From Cantharellus purpuraceus (taxonomy: Eukaryota; Basidiomycota; Agaricomycetes; Cantharellales; Hydnaceae), in assembly GCA_025174535.1 (NCBI GenBank), contig JALBUN010000048.1, forward strand, positions 2,108,001-2,172,000: a DNA stretch of 64,000 nt. The letters are read 5' to 3'. This document shows, in pieces, positions 33,467 through 44,604 of the stretch (position 1 is its first letter; the number at the start of each line of letters is the position of its first letter). A program made the translations under genes and the position numbers. The notes under the pieces were generated by a model. The model did no database searches. It had not been told where the DNA came from and saw nothing but the letters and a program-made list of their open reading frames with translations.

Positions 33467-34453
33467 GAACTCTAGACTCTGGAAGTCTTATTCATTTCTT
33501 GCTGCTAAGAAACATATTACTTTTCTGTGTATAGTCTGCATTGACCAATACAAAGGATTGTAACCAAAGTACAAACATTAAATTGTTTCTGGAGTTGTGC
33601 TGCAGCAGGGTTTGATATTCTTCTCAGCTGTTCATTCATGGAATTGTGGTGATTTATGTTGTTCCAGCTGCCGGACATCTAGCTGCCGGACTTCTGGGGA
33701 GAAGGGAGAGGAGAGGGGGATTACAGGGGACAGGGGAGGAACAGGAGCATATAGGAGGCTCAGGAGGTTTTGAGGGACAAAGGGGGTAAAGGAGGACGGT
33801 TACAGGAATGGAATAGGTAACAGGAGAAGCCCCTGTGAGTTCCAGAACTTCCTGGACATTATTTTCGCTTTTATTTTCATCATTTCATCATCATGGACAC
33901 TTCCCCCCATCATCATCTCATCATCCATCTCATCATTTACGAATGACTTCACTCATTCATAGGACTTAGTATCATATATAAACCACATCTGTAATGCACT
34001 TGAATAGATAGAGTAATTATCTCTCACTTATTCTGTCTGTGTGTCTGAATCTATTCGTATCTGGAATATCTCCAGAACGAACGCGTATTTCTATTAGCTT
34101 TTGCATATTCTATTAGAATATTGCATATCCCACTCGAATCTCGAATTACGAAGCCATACAATCACTGGCTACTTTTTTATTAAGCATTTACTCTCGTTCG
34201 AGTCATCTGCTCCTCATCCCTGCTTAAATTGTCGATATCTAGACGAAGATTACGCCAAATCCCATCAAACCTCGTAGGAAGATACTACTCAAATATATCT
34301 TCAATTGACTACGCATACATCGTGTTCCCACCACTGCTCCACTTTCTATTCGACTTCTGCTCGTCACTACACCCCAGCAAAGCAATTATTTACATTATTC
34401 AAATAACAATTTAGAGTTTGCCCTAACACCATAATTTTGCAGGTTCCAAAACA
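33467..34453 (+). mobile_element. A LTR fragment, 5'-truncated, split by a B LTR
   Basis: 33467-33656 and 34414-34453 equal the last ~230 bp of the A LTR (compare 32975-33208), ending TTCCAAAACA. The left junction with D gag is a truncation. Confidence 0.85.
33657..34408 (+). mobile_element. Solo LTR, family B, inside A LTR fragment
   Basis: 752 bp, TGTTGTTCC to AAATAACA, flanked by ATTTA at 33652-33656 and 34409-34413. A TATA-like CATATATAAACC near 33975 suggests plus-strand transcription. CpG-containing sites such as CTCGTTCGAG suggest a relatively young copy. Confidence 0.93.
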
Positions 34454-35248
34454 GAGACTGAAGAAAGTGGAAGAGCAGGCACATGAGCTAGAAGCTGCCA
34501 TGGAGGTAGAGGAGGAGGTGACTGGGGCAGGGGCGACTAGTTACTTGGGGAGTCCAAGTGTGCCAATACAGGCGGGGACCCCCGAGGTCACCATTATCTT
34601 GATTATGTGGACAGAGTCAACCCGTCCAACAACTGCCCCTACAGTGGACTCACCATTACATCTGCGGTCATGGCCATTATTTGTGGTGAGTGCAGCTGAG
34701 GAAGATGACGCAGCGGAGGCAGAGAGGGCAGAGGTGGAGGCGGATCCCAATGCCAATATGGAGCTTGATGCAAATGCAGAGCCCAAGGTGGGTGTGGATG
34801 TCAGGATGGATATGGAGCCAGATCCAACCTCAAATTGCTACAAGGAGATGGCTTGGGTAGCCACAGTCAAAGCTCGCAAAAGGGTGGAGCTATATGCTGC
34901 TACCACCAAGAAGAACCTTGAGGTTGTGGTTTTTTCATTGAAGGCACACCTGAGTGCTAATACAGAGAAGTGGGAGGCAGACTGGAGGGTCATATGGTGC
35001 AAAGCGAAGAATCACGTGTTGGCAACTCGTAAGAAGGAGCTGTGTGTTGCTAGGTCAGCAATCCAGCTTCACAAGTGCAAGATGGAGAAGGCGGTGGCAG
35101 AACAGCAGGACAAGGAGGAGGAGAGGGAGCACTTGGAGGCCGCATCAAGAAGGAGTGGACCACCCAAGGCTCTGGCTCTGACAGAGCCATTCAGCGGGCC
35201 CAGTGTAATTTGCGACTTGTGTTGTGATGCGGGTGTGGAGTGTGTAGA
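34454..35248 (+). pseudogene. Antisense accessory gene fragment of element D
   Basis: Homologous over its whole length to the middle of the gene at 19816-21497 (KKVEEQAHELEAAMEVEEEV onward). It ends at [11 protein letters not shown], the first CX2CX6C half. It is fused at 35248/35249 to reverse-transcriptase sequence on the other strand, so the second Cys triplet, its tail and the 3' part of pol were lost in one deletion. The frame is open for about 265 codons. The start is lost. Confidence 0.8.
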
Positions 35249-37436
35249 TCAATTTTGGTGAAGAATTGAGCCTTCCTAGGACTATCAAGAAGATCAGAGA
35301 TGTGAGGAAGTGGATATTGGTCTTTTTTGGTGATTTTATTGAGTCCTCTGAAATCAACACAAAGTCAGAGGGAGCCATCTTTCTTCCAAATGAAAAGGAC
35401 TGGAGTGCTGTCTGGAGAATGGGTTGGCCAGATGAAACCGTAAGATAGATGCTCATCAATGAATTCTTGAAGAGCCTGGAGTTTGCTCTGAGACAAGGAG
35501 TAGATCAGACCAAAAGGAGGAGATGTTCCATTGTCCAATTTGATTTTCAAATCATATGGCTTGTGAGCGGGTAGGGTGTTGGCACAGATTTTGTTAAAGA
35601 TGTCCGTGAATTCATGATAATCAGTTGGAATGTTTTTCATGTTGACTGGAGGGTCCTTGGAGTTCTTTGGAACTGTGGAGGAGATGAACAACTTGAATGT
35701 TTGTGCATCGGCTGAGAAGGAGTCACAGGCAAAGGTTGTTGCATTGACAAAAGCAATTTTTGGAGCAACAAGCAGAGACAGAGTTATGGAGTTGAGTGGA
35801 GCTGATGCTACCAACTCAGATGGCACCAAGGATTTAGTCTCTATTGGAGTTCAGAACAAGATACTGCCCAATACCCAGTCAATCAATGGATTGTAGCAGG
35901 TGAGCCAGTTGTGTCCCAGAACTGCCAAGCAACTAACATCCAACAGAGTTACATAAAAAGTAACAGAGTGGGTTTCTCCTGTAGGAAAATAGAGTGGCAA
36001 TTCAATCATGGATTTAATAATGGAGTTAGAAGATCCATTGAAGAGCCATAACAGAATTGGAGTGATGTCTTCAGTCCAAAGGTGATGTCCAGAGACAAAT
36101 GAAGAATCAAGGAAACAATGAGTGGAACCAGAGTCCACTAGGGTTGGGATCAGAGTTAAGGGGATGAGATCAGAGGTGAGTCAGAGTGTCAAGGGGTTAG
36201 GATCTGAAAGGGCAGATGCGTTGAGATGTAGCTCTGCAAAGGCACCAGTGAGTTCAATGCAACCCTTGTCTGGTGCCAGAGCTGGAGGGTTGCTGATTAT
36301 TTTTTTGGCTCCATAGCCTTGGCTTTGGAGCTCTTGTCAGACTTGTTGTCCATCATAGCAGCATGAGCCTTTGTAGCTGCTGAGGTGGCCTTCAGACAAT
36401 CCTTGGCAATGTGACCTACTCATCCACAAAAGAGACAGAGGTTCTGCTCAATACAACACTGTCATTCCTGTGGAGTAAGTTTACCATCTTTACCAAGCTT
36501 GATAGAGAGGTCAGGGGTCTGCTTTGGAGTTCTGGAGGTAGAGGCTGTAGGGGGGTTGGATCTGGTGTTACTGGATTTACTGGAGTTGGGCTGCTTCTTG
36601 TTGTCACTGCCCTAGGTGTTGGAGGAAGAAGTGGACTTGTCCTTGTTGTGGGACTTGTCCTGGTTCTTGCCCAAGGAGGTCTCTTGAGCTACTTCAGAGT
36701 GTCATTCCCAATACTGAGCATCAATGGACTGTACTAAAGTCCTGAGTTTGGATAGGGTGACTGGTTTGCCTACTCTGGCAACTTCATCCTTAATTCATGA
36801 TGGAAAGCCATTGTATAACTGGCATTGGAGAGCAGCATTTCCCCATTGGACATGAGCAGCTAGTTGATTGAACTCAACTAGATACTTAGTGATCCTTTGG
36901 TTATCATGCATTTGGAGATTCTTGAGTTCAGCCTCAGCTTTGGCCTCTGGATCATGAGGTCCAAAATTGGTCTTCAATTCAGACATGAATTCAGAGTAGT
37001 TGTCTAGCCAAGAGGCTTTGGAATCAGAGGTCAGGGTGGGTTTGAACCAATTGAGTGCAGTTCCCTTTAAATAAGATAGGGCATAAGTAACTTTAGCACT
37101 ACCATTGGAGAACACATCAGGACAGTCATGGGAATTGAGGGCACATTGCATAAGGAAGGGCTGGAGTTTGCAGGCATTGGATCTGTCAAAGGTATCTGGT
37201 TTTCAGACCTTGGTCCAAGTGGAGGACTTCTTCAGAGATGATATGGAGTTAGCCAACATACTGAGGGCTTCCACAAGGTTAGGGATGGGGACAGATGAGG
37301 GATTGGCTGGAGGAGTGCCTTCCTGGAGTTCAGCCTTGAGTTCCTGATTGGATACTGGAGCTTCTCCAGGGACTTCCTCAATGGTGGTGGGTGGTACTCC
37401 TACTCAGATGGAGGTTTGTGTGCTTTGGGGGGGCAT
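35249..37436 (-). pseudogene. Family D gag-pol remnant (gag, protease, N-terminal RT)
   Basis: Minus strand from ATG at 37436 (MPPQSTQTSI). Gag contains LSYLKGTALNWFKPTL and a decayed zinc knuckle (CLFCG-stop-VGHIAKDC) near 36420. The slippery A-AAA-AAA (36300-36306) comes just before the TAA stop. Protease and linker follow, then RT up to [12 protein letters not shown] near 35340 and FTKID at the deletion junction. Many stops and frameshifts. Its 5' leader contains the E LTR pair and continues to the D LTR at 40383. Confidence 0.85.
36300..36306 (-). promoter_or_regulatory. Frameshift heptamer relic in family D
   Basis: CCA AAA AAA TAA at the end of gag. The -1 frame continues IISNPPALAPDKGC into the protease region, as in element C. 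Confidence 0.65.
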
Positions 37437-38897
37437 GATGATTGAGGATAGTAGTTCGTATAACTGTTAAGGTCTTGAAAACTCAGGGGGTCAAAGGGAA
37501 TAACCAGAGTTTGGCTGCTAGTGGCGATGTCGGTTCGCTTAAGGAATAGATCCTATAAGCCTGCGCGCAACGGTCCTAGCAAACAGACGGTGTGTAACGC
37601 AGTTGTTCAGCACTCCAAAGATCAATCAGGGCGAGGGGTACGTAACAGGGAAGTGGGATAGTGCTCTGTGGTTGGATGGGGATGGGAGCTAAAGGTCGGT
37701 CCCGATGGCTGATCGTGCTCTGTGACTGGATGACAATGCGGAGCCCGGTTGGGAGGTACGCGAAAGCTGGTTTCAGGAGAATCAACCTCTCGGTGGCGGA
37801 GGGAAATCTGATCGTTGAACCAAGGTGTTTTACCTCAGTGTAGAGATGATGGATTGTGATGTAGAGCGTAGAGCATAGACTTAGAGCGTGGACTTTGACT
37901 TTAGAGCATTGGCTGAAAACTTGTTGATTCATTCCAAAGGCGAAGACTAGCGCCCTTTTATATACAAATCCCCAGGGCACAACAACACAATAGGAGGAGC
38001 AAATGATGTGATATGATGCAAGAAATGCTGATCAAGCCAGCTGACGAAGCGTGTGAAGTTGAACTACTAAAGGGGAAATCATGGAGAAATGAAACGACAG
38101 ATAGGGGTAATCTTTGTAAGAATAGGGGGTGATGAGTAATAAAAGAACCAAAAATAGAACAAGGATGAGTAAGTCGTGTATGAATGAATTAAAAGATGAA
38201 ACAGGGGTGAATCATATAAAAGAACAATAGAAACGTCCACCAATACCATCTTCCCTACGGCTCCGAAGGTTAATTGACCCTGAGTCACATGAGGACTTCA
38301 GTCAGCATCCACAACAAATACTCCTTATTGTCTTAGTGATCCGTCTCCATATGGTATCCCGTTCCAAGAGTATTTGGTCCCTTTGCCTGACACGATGTAA
38401 CCTGAGTTGGATTGAAGTGGGAGGATAGGTCGGCAATGGCGACTGAAATTCTACCTCATGTTCGACTCTTCTATCCGTGTTACAATATAGAGGTGAAATG
38501 TCGAGGAATGTATATGGTTCAACGGAATTGTGAAAGAATATGGGATCGCCAATGGCATAAGAGAGGCATGGTGGGGATCTTGGACGTTGAAAGAGTTTTG
38601 GAAGTATTTTGACATGTGGAGGTGGCTTAACATGCCCATGGAGCTCGGTGTATTTTTGATAGTCCTCTGTGTCCAGAGACCAGTGTGACGTTGACGAGCC
38701 AGGACGCATCGAGGACGCATATCGAACCACTCTGACAGTCCAACTCCGCCAGCGTCTTTTCGTATCAACTTTTAAATAGCGCCGCAACTCCCTCTCCACC
38801 TCAGTCTCTAATTCTAGCCATCGATCGTCACTCGTGTTTCATCGCCATCGATCATTATCAGCCTTCTATTCACACCGATCCTTTCATCATCATTCAC

Positions 38898-39332
38898 ATG
38901 GCTTCCCATTCTATTCCCCTCTCCAACATCACTTCTAATAATACGTCACACTGGTCTCTGGACACAGAGGACTATCAAAAATACACCGAGCTCCACGGAC
39001 ATGTTAAGCCACCTCCACGTGTCAAAATACTTCCAAAACTCTTTCAACGTCCAAGATCCCCACCATGCCTCTCTTATGCCATTGGCGATCCCATATTCTT
39101 TCACAATTCCGTTGAACCATATACATTCCTCGACATTTCACCTCTATATCGTAACACGGATAGAAGAGTCGAACGTGAGGTGGAATTTCAGTCGCCATTG
39201 CCGACCTATCCTCCCACTTCAATCCGACTCAGGTTACATCGTGTCAGGCAAAGGGACCAAATACTCTTGGAGCGGGATACCATATGGAGACGGATCACTA
39301 AGACAATAAGGAGTATTTGTTGTGGATGCTGA
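38898..39332 (+). CDS. Open frame of 144 codons inside the E LTR, function unknown
   Basis: Starts MASHSIPLSNITSNNTSHWS and ends ITKTIRSICCGC. The frame is kept in the outer copy (minus strand, ending at 38302), except that its start was cut off by the inner insertion. It is partly kept in the old copy at 28102-30795, where a 2-base difference shifts part of it. It starts about 200 bp into the LTR, so it would lie in U3. No domain is recognised, and no signal peptide or membrane segment is evident. The middle has a GDPIFFHNSVEPYTFLDISPLY segment. It could be a relic of captured coding sequence rather than a working gene. Confidence 0.4.
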   Translation: MASHSIPLSNITSNNTSHWSLDTEDYQKYTELHGHVKPPPRVKILPKLFQRPRSPPCLSYAIGDPIFFHNSVEPYTFLDISPLYRNTDRRVEREVEFQSPLPTYPPTSIRLRLHRVRQRDQILLERDTIWRRITKTIRSICCGC

Positions 39333-39669
39333 CTGAAGTCCTCATGTGACTCAGGGTCAATTAACCTTCGGAGCCGTAGGGAAGATGGTATTGGTGGACG
39401 TTTCTATTGTTCTTTTATATGACTCACCCCTGTTTCATCTTTTAATTCATTCATACACGACTTACTCATCCTTGTTCTATTTTTGGTTCTTTTATTACTC
39501 ATCACCCCCTATTCTTACAAAGATTACCCCTATCTGTCGTTTCATTTCTCCATGATTTCCCCTTTAGTAGTTCAACTTCACACGCTTCGTCAGCTGGCTT
39601 GATCAGCATTTCTTGCATCATATCGCATCATTTGCTCCTCCTATTGTGTTGTTGTGCCCTGGGGATTTG

Positions 39670-39677
39670 TATATAAA
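39670..39677 (+). promoter_or_regulatory. TATA box of the E LTR
   Basis: TATATAAA in the context GGGGATTTGTATATAAAAGGGCG, conserved in the copies at 193-200, about 30317 and (inverted) about 37957. It lies about 980 bp from the LTR start, placing U3/R far downstream of the LTR open frame. Confidence 0.6.
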
Positions 39678-41676
39678 AGGGCGCTAGTTTTCGCCTTTGG
39701 AATGAATCAACAAGTTTTCAGCCAACGCTCTAAAGTCAAAGTCCACGCTCTAAGTCTACGCTCTACGCTCTACATCACAATCCATCATCTCTACACTGAG
39801 GTAAAACACCTTGGTTCAACGATCAGATTTCCCTCCGCCACCGAGAGGTTGATTCTCCTGAAACCAGCTTTTGCGTACCTCCCAACCGGGCTCCGCATTG
39901 TCATCCAGTCACAGAGCACGATCAGCCATCGGGACCGACCTTTTGCTCCCATCCTCATCCAACCACAGAGCACTATCCCACTTCCCTGTTACGTACCCCT
40001 CGCCCTGATTGATCTTTGGAGTGCTGAACAACTGCGTTACACACCGTCTGTTTGCTAGGACCGTTGCGCGCAGGCTTATAGGATCTATTCCTTAAGCGAA
40101 CCGACAACGTATTATTAGAAGTGATGTTGGAGAGGGGAATAGAATGGGAAGCCATGTGAATGATGATGAAAGGATCGGTGTGAATAGAAGGCTGATAATG
40201 ATTGATGGCGATGAAACATGAGTGACAATCGATGGCTCGAATTAGAGACTGAGGTGGATAGGGAGTTGCGGCGCTATTTAAAAGTTGATACGAAAAGACG
40301 CTGGCGGAGTTGGACTGTCAGAGTGGTTCGATATGCGTCCCCGATGCGTCCTGGCTCGTCAGCGAAAGGGAGGGGACTTTACTGTTCCAGTTCAACTGGA
40401 GACAGAGTGGGGACAATAACTATTGAGTTGGATTGAGTGGACTTGGCTTCAACTTTGGTCTAATATTTCAGGGTTCGGAGTATGGAGTTGGATCAAGGAT
40501 CCAGAGTTTGACTTGTCAAGAAGGTACTTGTCAAGAAGCTAGCAACCAGGAAGTTGATGGGGCAAATCTTAGTTGATATACAAACTACTGTAATAGACAG
40601 AGAGTAGCCCATATAAGTATGTGGAGAATTGAATGCTGAAACTAAAATGATAAGACAATAAGATGGATATAGAGTACAACATGGAAAGGAGATTGGAGTT
40701 TGGACCCAAGTCCAAACTGAAACTAAACAATATAAAAGGAGGTTTGTTGTAACCCATAAGAAGAAACTACTTATAAAGAGAACAATAATAGAGTTCAGGG
40801 TTGATGGAGGTAGAGTTGTGTTATGACTATATTCATTAATGCCCAGATCCCCATTCAATCCACTCAGATCCTGTTTTGGAACCCACAAAATTATGGTGTT
40901 AGGGCAAAGTCTAAACCACCACAATTCTGTGAATGAACAGCTGAGAAGAATATCAAATCCTACTGCAGCACAACTCCAGAAATGATTTAACATTTGTACT
41001 TTGGTTACAATCCCTTGTAATGGTCAATGCAGATGATATGCAGGAAGGTAATATGTTTCTTAGCAGCAGGGAATGAATAAGACTTCCAGAGTCTAGAGTT
41101 CACGGATGCTTAGGGGTCCAGATATTCCAAAAAGAGGGGAATGCACTTAGAGGCTAGAGGAAGTAGGTGGATGAATCCAACTGTTCAACCAGTGACACTC
41201 TGAAGCAGGTAACAGCGATGTATGAAGTAGTCTAGCAACTGCTTCACATGAGTTCAAGATTCTAATGCTCTGCAAAGGCAGTACACACTAGTAACTTAAA
41301 CAAGAGCACTAATGGCAGGACTATTGACAGACAATCTCACCCTGTAGATTTGTAGTCATGTGAGGCAGATACTACACTCACGCCCAAAGTAGGAATATCA
41401 CTACTTTGAGTGCAATCAAGTACAATTACACAACTGTAAAAGATCCTTGAACTGGTAATCAACAGTTACTGAGATAGAGGATGACACTGTATGTCACTCT
41501 AGTCACACTGGTGTGCAGAAGATGGGTAGAATATATGATGGATATGTTACTATTTCAGAGGCAGAATGGCCTCCTTATATATTGTATTTACAGGGGCTGA
41601 GTAATGCTTCTGGAAACTTCTACCTATTAATAGATGGAAACTACTGGAAGCTAGTGGAATATGTGAGAAGGGGGTG

Positions 41677-43116
41677 TGTTTTGGAACCCGCAAAATTATG
41701 GTGTTAGGGCAAACTCTAAATCACCACAATTCCGTGAATGAACAGCTGAGAAGAATATCAAACCCTGCTGCAGCACAACTCCAGAAACGATTTAACGTTT
41801 GTACTTTGGTTACAATCCTTTGTATTGGTCAATGCAGACTATACGCAGAAAGGTAATACGTTTCTTAGCAGCAAGAAATGAATAAGACTTCCAGAGTCTA
41901 GAGTTCACGGACGCTTAGGGGTCCAGATATTCCAAAAAGAGGGGAATGCACTTAGAGGCTAAAGGAAGTAGGTGGATGAATCCAACCGTCCAACCAGTGG
42001 CACTCAGAAGCGGGTAACAGCGATGTGTGAAGTAGTCTAGCAACTGCTTCACACAAGTTCAAGCTTCTAATGCTCTGCAAAGGCAGTACACACTAGTAAC
42101 TTAAACAAGAGCACTAATGGCAGGACTATCGACAGACAATCTCACCCTGTAGATTCGTAGTCATGTGAGGCAGATACTACACTCACGCCCAAAGCAGGAA
42201 TATCACTACTTCGAGTGCAATCAAGTACAGTTACACAACTGTAAAAGATCCTTGAACTGGTAATCAGGTAATCAACAGTTACTGAGATAGAGGATGACAC
42301 TGTATGTCACTCTAGTCACACTGGTGTGCAGAAGATGGGTAGAATATGATGATATATTATTCTTTCAGAGGCAGAATGGCCTCCTTATATATTGTATTTA
42401 CAGGGGCTGACTAATGCTTCTGGAATATTCTACCTATTAATAGATGGAAACTACTGGAAGGTTGTGGAAGGTGGAAGAAAGGGGTAGAATATTCCAAGCC
42501 AATCACAGGATCTGATCACAGCACTAACACTGATCAGGAGCTGAATAATGGTTCTGGAAAGTTCTATCTAATAATAGAAGGAAACAGCTAGAATGTTATG
42601 GAAAGGGGTAGAATATTCCAAGGCAATCACCTGATTTGATCACCCATCAGCTGATCTGATCCCTGAGCTAGGCACTGATCAGGCAAAAAGAAGGGTGTCC
42701 ACCCTGTTTTCTGCACTGGCTTGGACAGCCATGGATAGCCACATGTCATGTGATGATCTCCATGGAAAATAGTGCCCTGAGAGGCTGTGGTTGTTAAGTT
42801 ACAGAATATTTATTGATCAGAGACATCTGAGCTTGAATTGAGGCCAAATGCCTGGTCCAAAAGGGGAGAGGCGGCTGCGCGAAGGTTTGTGGGCGCCTAT
42901 GGGTCCACAACTGTAGCACAGCAGAAATAAATGATTCTGGGCCAAGTTCTGCATGGAATATTCCTGGAAAAATATGGAAAAATAAAGAATATTTGAATAA
43001 GTCCATTCCAGGTACAAGCATCAAATATATGCTGATATTTAGGAATGGAAAAGCAAAGAATAGCACATTGGTGCTGCATAAATGGAATTTGATAGGGAAA
43101 AGGTGGTTCCCATACA
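41677..43116 (-). mobile_element. Solo LTR, family A, inside another A LTR
   Basis: 1440 bp, TGTTTTGG to CCCATACA, flanked by GGGTG at 41672-41676 and 43117-43121. This is the innermost insertion of the nest. It is very close to 28239-29671 and lacks the GAGTCAT array. Confidence 0.94.
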
Positions 43117-43237
43117 GGGTGGAAGTTTCCTAGCCAATGAGCTGCTTGGATTTGCTCTGACTCATGGCATGAGTCATGGATGGAGTCATAGTGTGACTCA
43201 GAGCAGGAGTCATAGTATGAGTAATCACAGGAGTCAT

Positions 43238-43477
43238 GGTATGAGTCATGGAAGGAGTCATGGTATGAGTCATGGAAGGAGTCATGGTATGAGTCATGGA
43301 AGGAGTCATGGTATGAGTCATGGAAGGAGTCATGGTATGAGTCATGGAAGGAGTCATGGTATGAGTCATGGAAGGAGTCATGGTATGAGTCATGGAAGGA
43401 GTCATGGTATGAGTCATGGAAGGAGTCATGGTATGAGTCATGGAAGGAGTCATGGTATGAGTCATGGAAGGAGTCAT
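43238..43477. repeat. 24-bp minisatellite, 10 units, with AP-1/Gcn4-type sites
   Basis: Ten head-to-tail copies of GGTATGAGTCAT-GGAAGGAGTCAT (240 bp), with imperfect units on both sides (43158-43237 and 43478-43512). Each unit holds one ATGAGTCAT, the TGASTCA site bound by Gcn4/AP-1 type bZIP factors. The long Gly-Met-Ser-His repeat frames in this stretch are translations of the repeat, not genes. Confidence 0.9.
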
Positions 43478-44604
43478 AGCAGGAGTCATGGCAGGAGTCA
43501 TTGCATGAGTCACCATTACTCAAATAACTCAGTCAATACTTCATTTCCTGGGCTGATCAGCATGGCTATGAGTAGGCACAGCTTCTATTGAACTCTCCAC
43601 TGAAAATGGAGTCAGGAGGTGCAGTGGTTGTGAAGATATTGAGCATTTACTGGCAGTGGTGACCAGATTGAGTTGGAGATTGAAATGAGCCATGTGATCA
43701 AAAATGAGTCAGTTGTCTGGGTGACTCTGGCTGACTTTAAAGCTGCTGACATCTGCGAAGATTTGTGGGTCCATGTGGGTCCCAAAACTTTGCCCAGCAG
43801 AACAACAAGGTTGTGGGCTCATTTCTGTATGGAAAATTCCTGAAAAAAATATGAAAAAATAGAGAATATTTGAATGGCCCTGAATCAAGAGAAAGCAGCA
43901 CATATATACTGAGATTTTGAGGCCATGAAGTGAAATTGTACAGTTTCAGGACTTTAAACAAGATCTTTTAAGGGATAACCAGTTCCCATACAGATCCCCA
44001 CACACATGAAATCTATACTCCATTTGGAAACCATCACATCTCCATTTATCTGTCCAATTGTCACTGCCAAATCTCACCCATCCGTCTCTGGTTCCAATTG
44101 ATGCATCAGCATCACCATAGGAACCCAGACATCTGTCCCTGTTGGACTCAGACATACTCATGTAAGGCCATTGGCCTCAGAGACCCATCACCAGAGTAAT
44201 TGTTATTAGATTTCAAATATGTATTTAAGTTGCCTGACTGAGGCCTTCATTCCCCAATTCAAATATCGAATCACACCTAGTTCCTAAGTCCAATCCTAAC
44301 TATCTAAGTCATGCTCCATCTCTGAAATCTCGGACACCAGTATTAGTGAGGGTGCAGCACATAAACTGAAGCCAAGTCTGTTCTGACCTCCATGACACAC
44401 CCCAATTCCCACTCCAACTCTGACCCAATCTCCAACCCAACCTCCAACCCAACCTCCAACCCAATCTCCAACCCAATCTCCAACCCAATCTCCAACCCCC
44501 AATTGGACCTAGTGTGTAACAAGTTGATGGAGGTGGAGTTGATGGGGATGGAGATGAAGGAGATGGAGGTCTGGAGTTCAGACTTGGTGTTACAGGATGT
44601 AACA

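Larger units (their letters stand above)
38692..40106 (+). mobile_element. Inner E LTR, complete, 1415 bp
   Basis: TGACGAGCCAGG to GAACCGACA, flanked by ACGT at 38688-38691 and 40107-40110. It sits inside the outer E LTR in opposite orientation. It has the same length as the outer copy and is nearly identical. It contains an open reading frame (38898-39332) and a TATA box. Confidence 0.94.
37528..40361 (-). mobile_element. Outer E LTR, inverted, split by the inner E LTR
   Basis: 37528-38691 plus 40111-40361 form one E LTR (1415 bp) on the minus strand, starting TGTCGGTTCGC and ending CTCGTCA on the plus strand. It is flanked by GCGA at 37524-37527 and 40362-40365 (4-bp TSD). It lies in the leader of the D element between its 5' LTR and gag. 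Some CpG sites of the inner copy are CA/TG here, for example near 38609, in line with greater age. Confidence 0.93.
40872..43992 (-). mobile_element. Solo LTR, family A (GAGTCAT subtype), inside C LTR, itself split
   Basis: 40872-41676 plus 43122-43992, TGTTTTGG to CCCATACA, flanked by GATCC at 40867-40871 and 43993-43997. It is about 220 bp longer than the copy at 31755-33208, mainly because of the expanded 24-bp minisatellite. Confidence 0.92.
40819..44521 (+). mobile_element. Solo LTR, family C, inside D LTR, itself split
   Basis: 40819-40871 plus 43998-44521, TGTTATGAC to GTGTGTAACA, flanked by AGTTG at 40814-40818 and 44522-44526. Its right part has a short array of CCAACCCAATCT units (44418-44500). 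Confidence 0.92.
40383..44604 (-). mobile_element. 5' LTR of the D element, carrying three nested LTR insertions
   Basis: 40383-40818 plus 44527-44604 form one D LTR of about 514 bp (plus-strand TGTTCCAG to GGATGTAACA). The right flank GGAGT (44605-44609) enters a copia gag gene, so the D element inserted there. The matching left flank is lost with the 3' LTR. Confidence 0.85.

Noticed and set aside
37528..40361. Giant palindrome as a DNA transposon with terminal inverted repeats
   Set aside because: Both junction sets show LTR ends and 4-bp target duplications, so nested self-insertion explains it fully.
43082..43591. Long open frames made of repeated Gly-Met-Ser-His-Gly-Arg-Ser-His (and the minus-strand equivalents)
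   Set aside because: They are translations of the 24-bp minisatellite inside an A LTR. All frames stay open because the unit length is a multiple of three and lacks stops.
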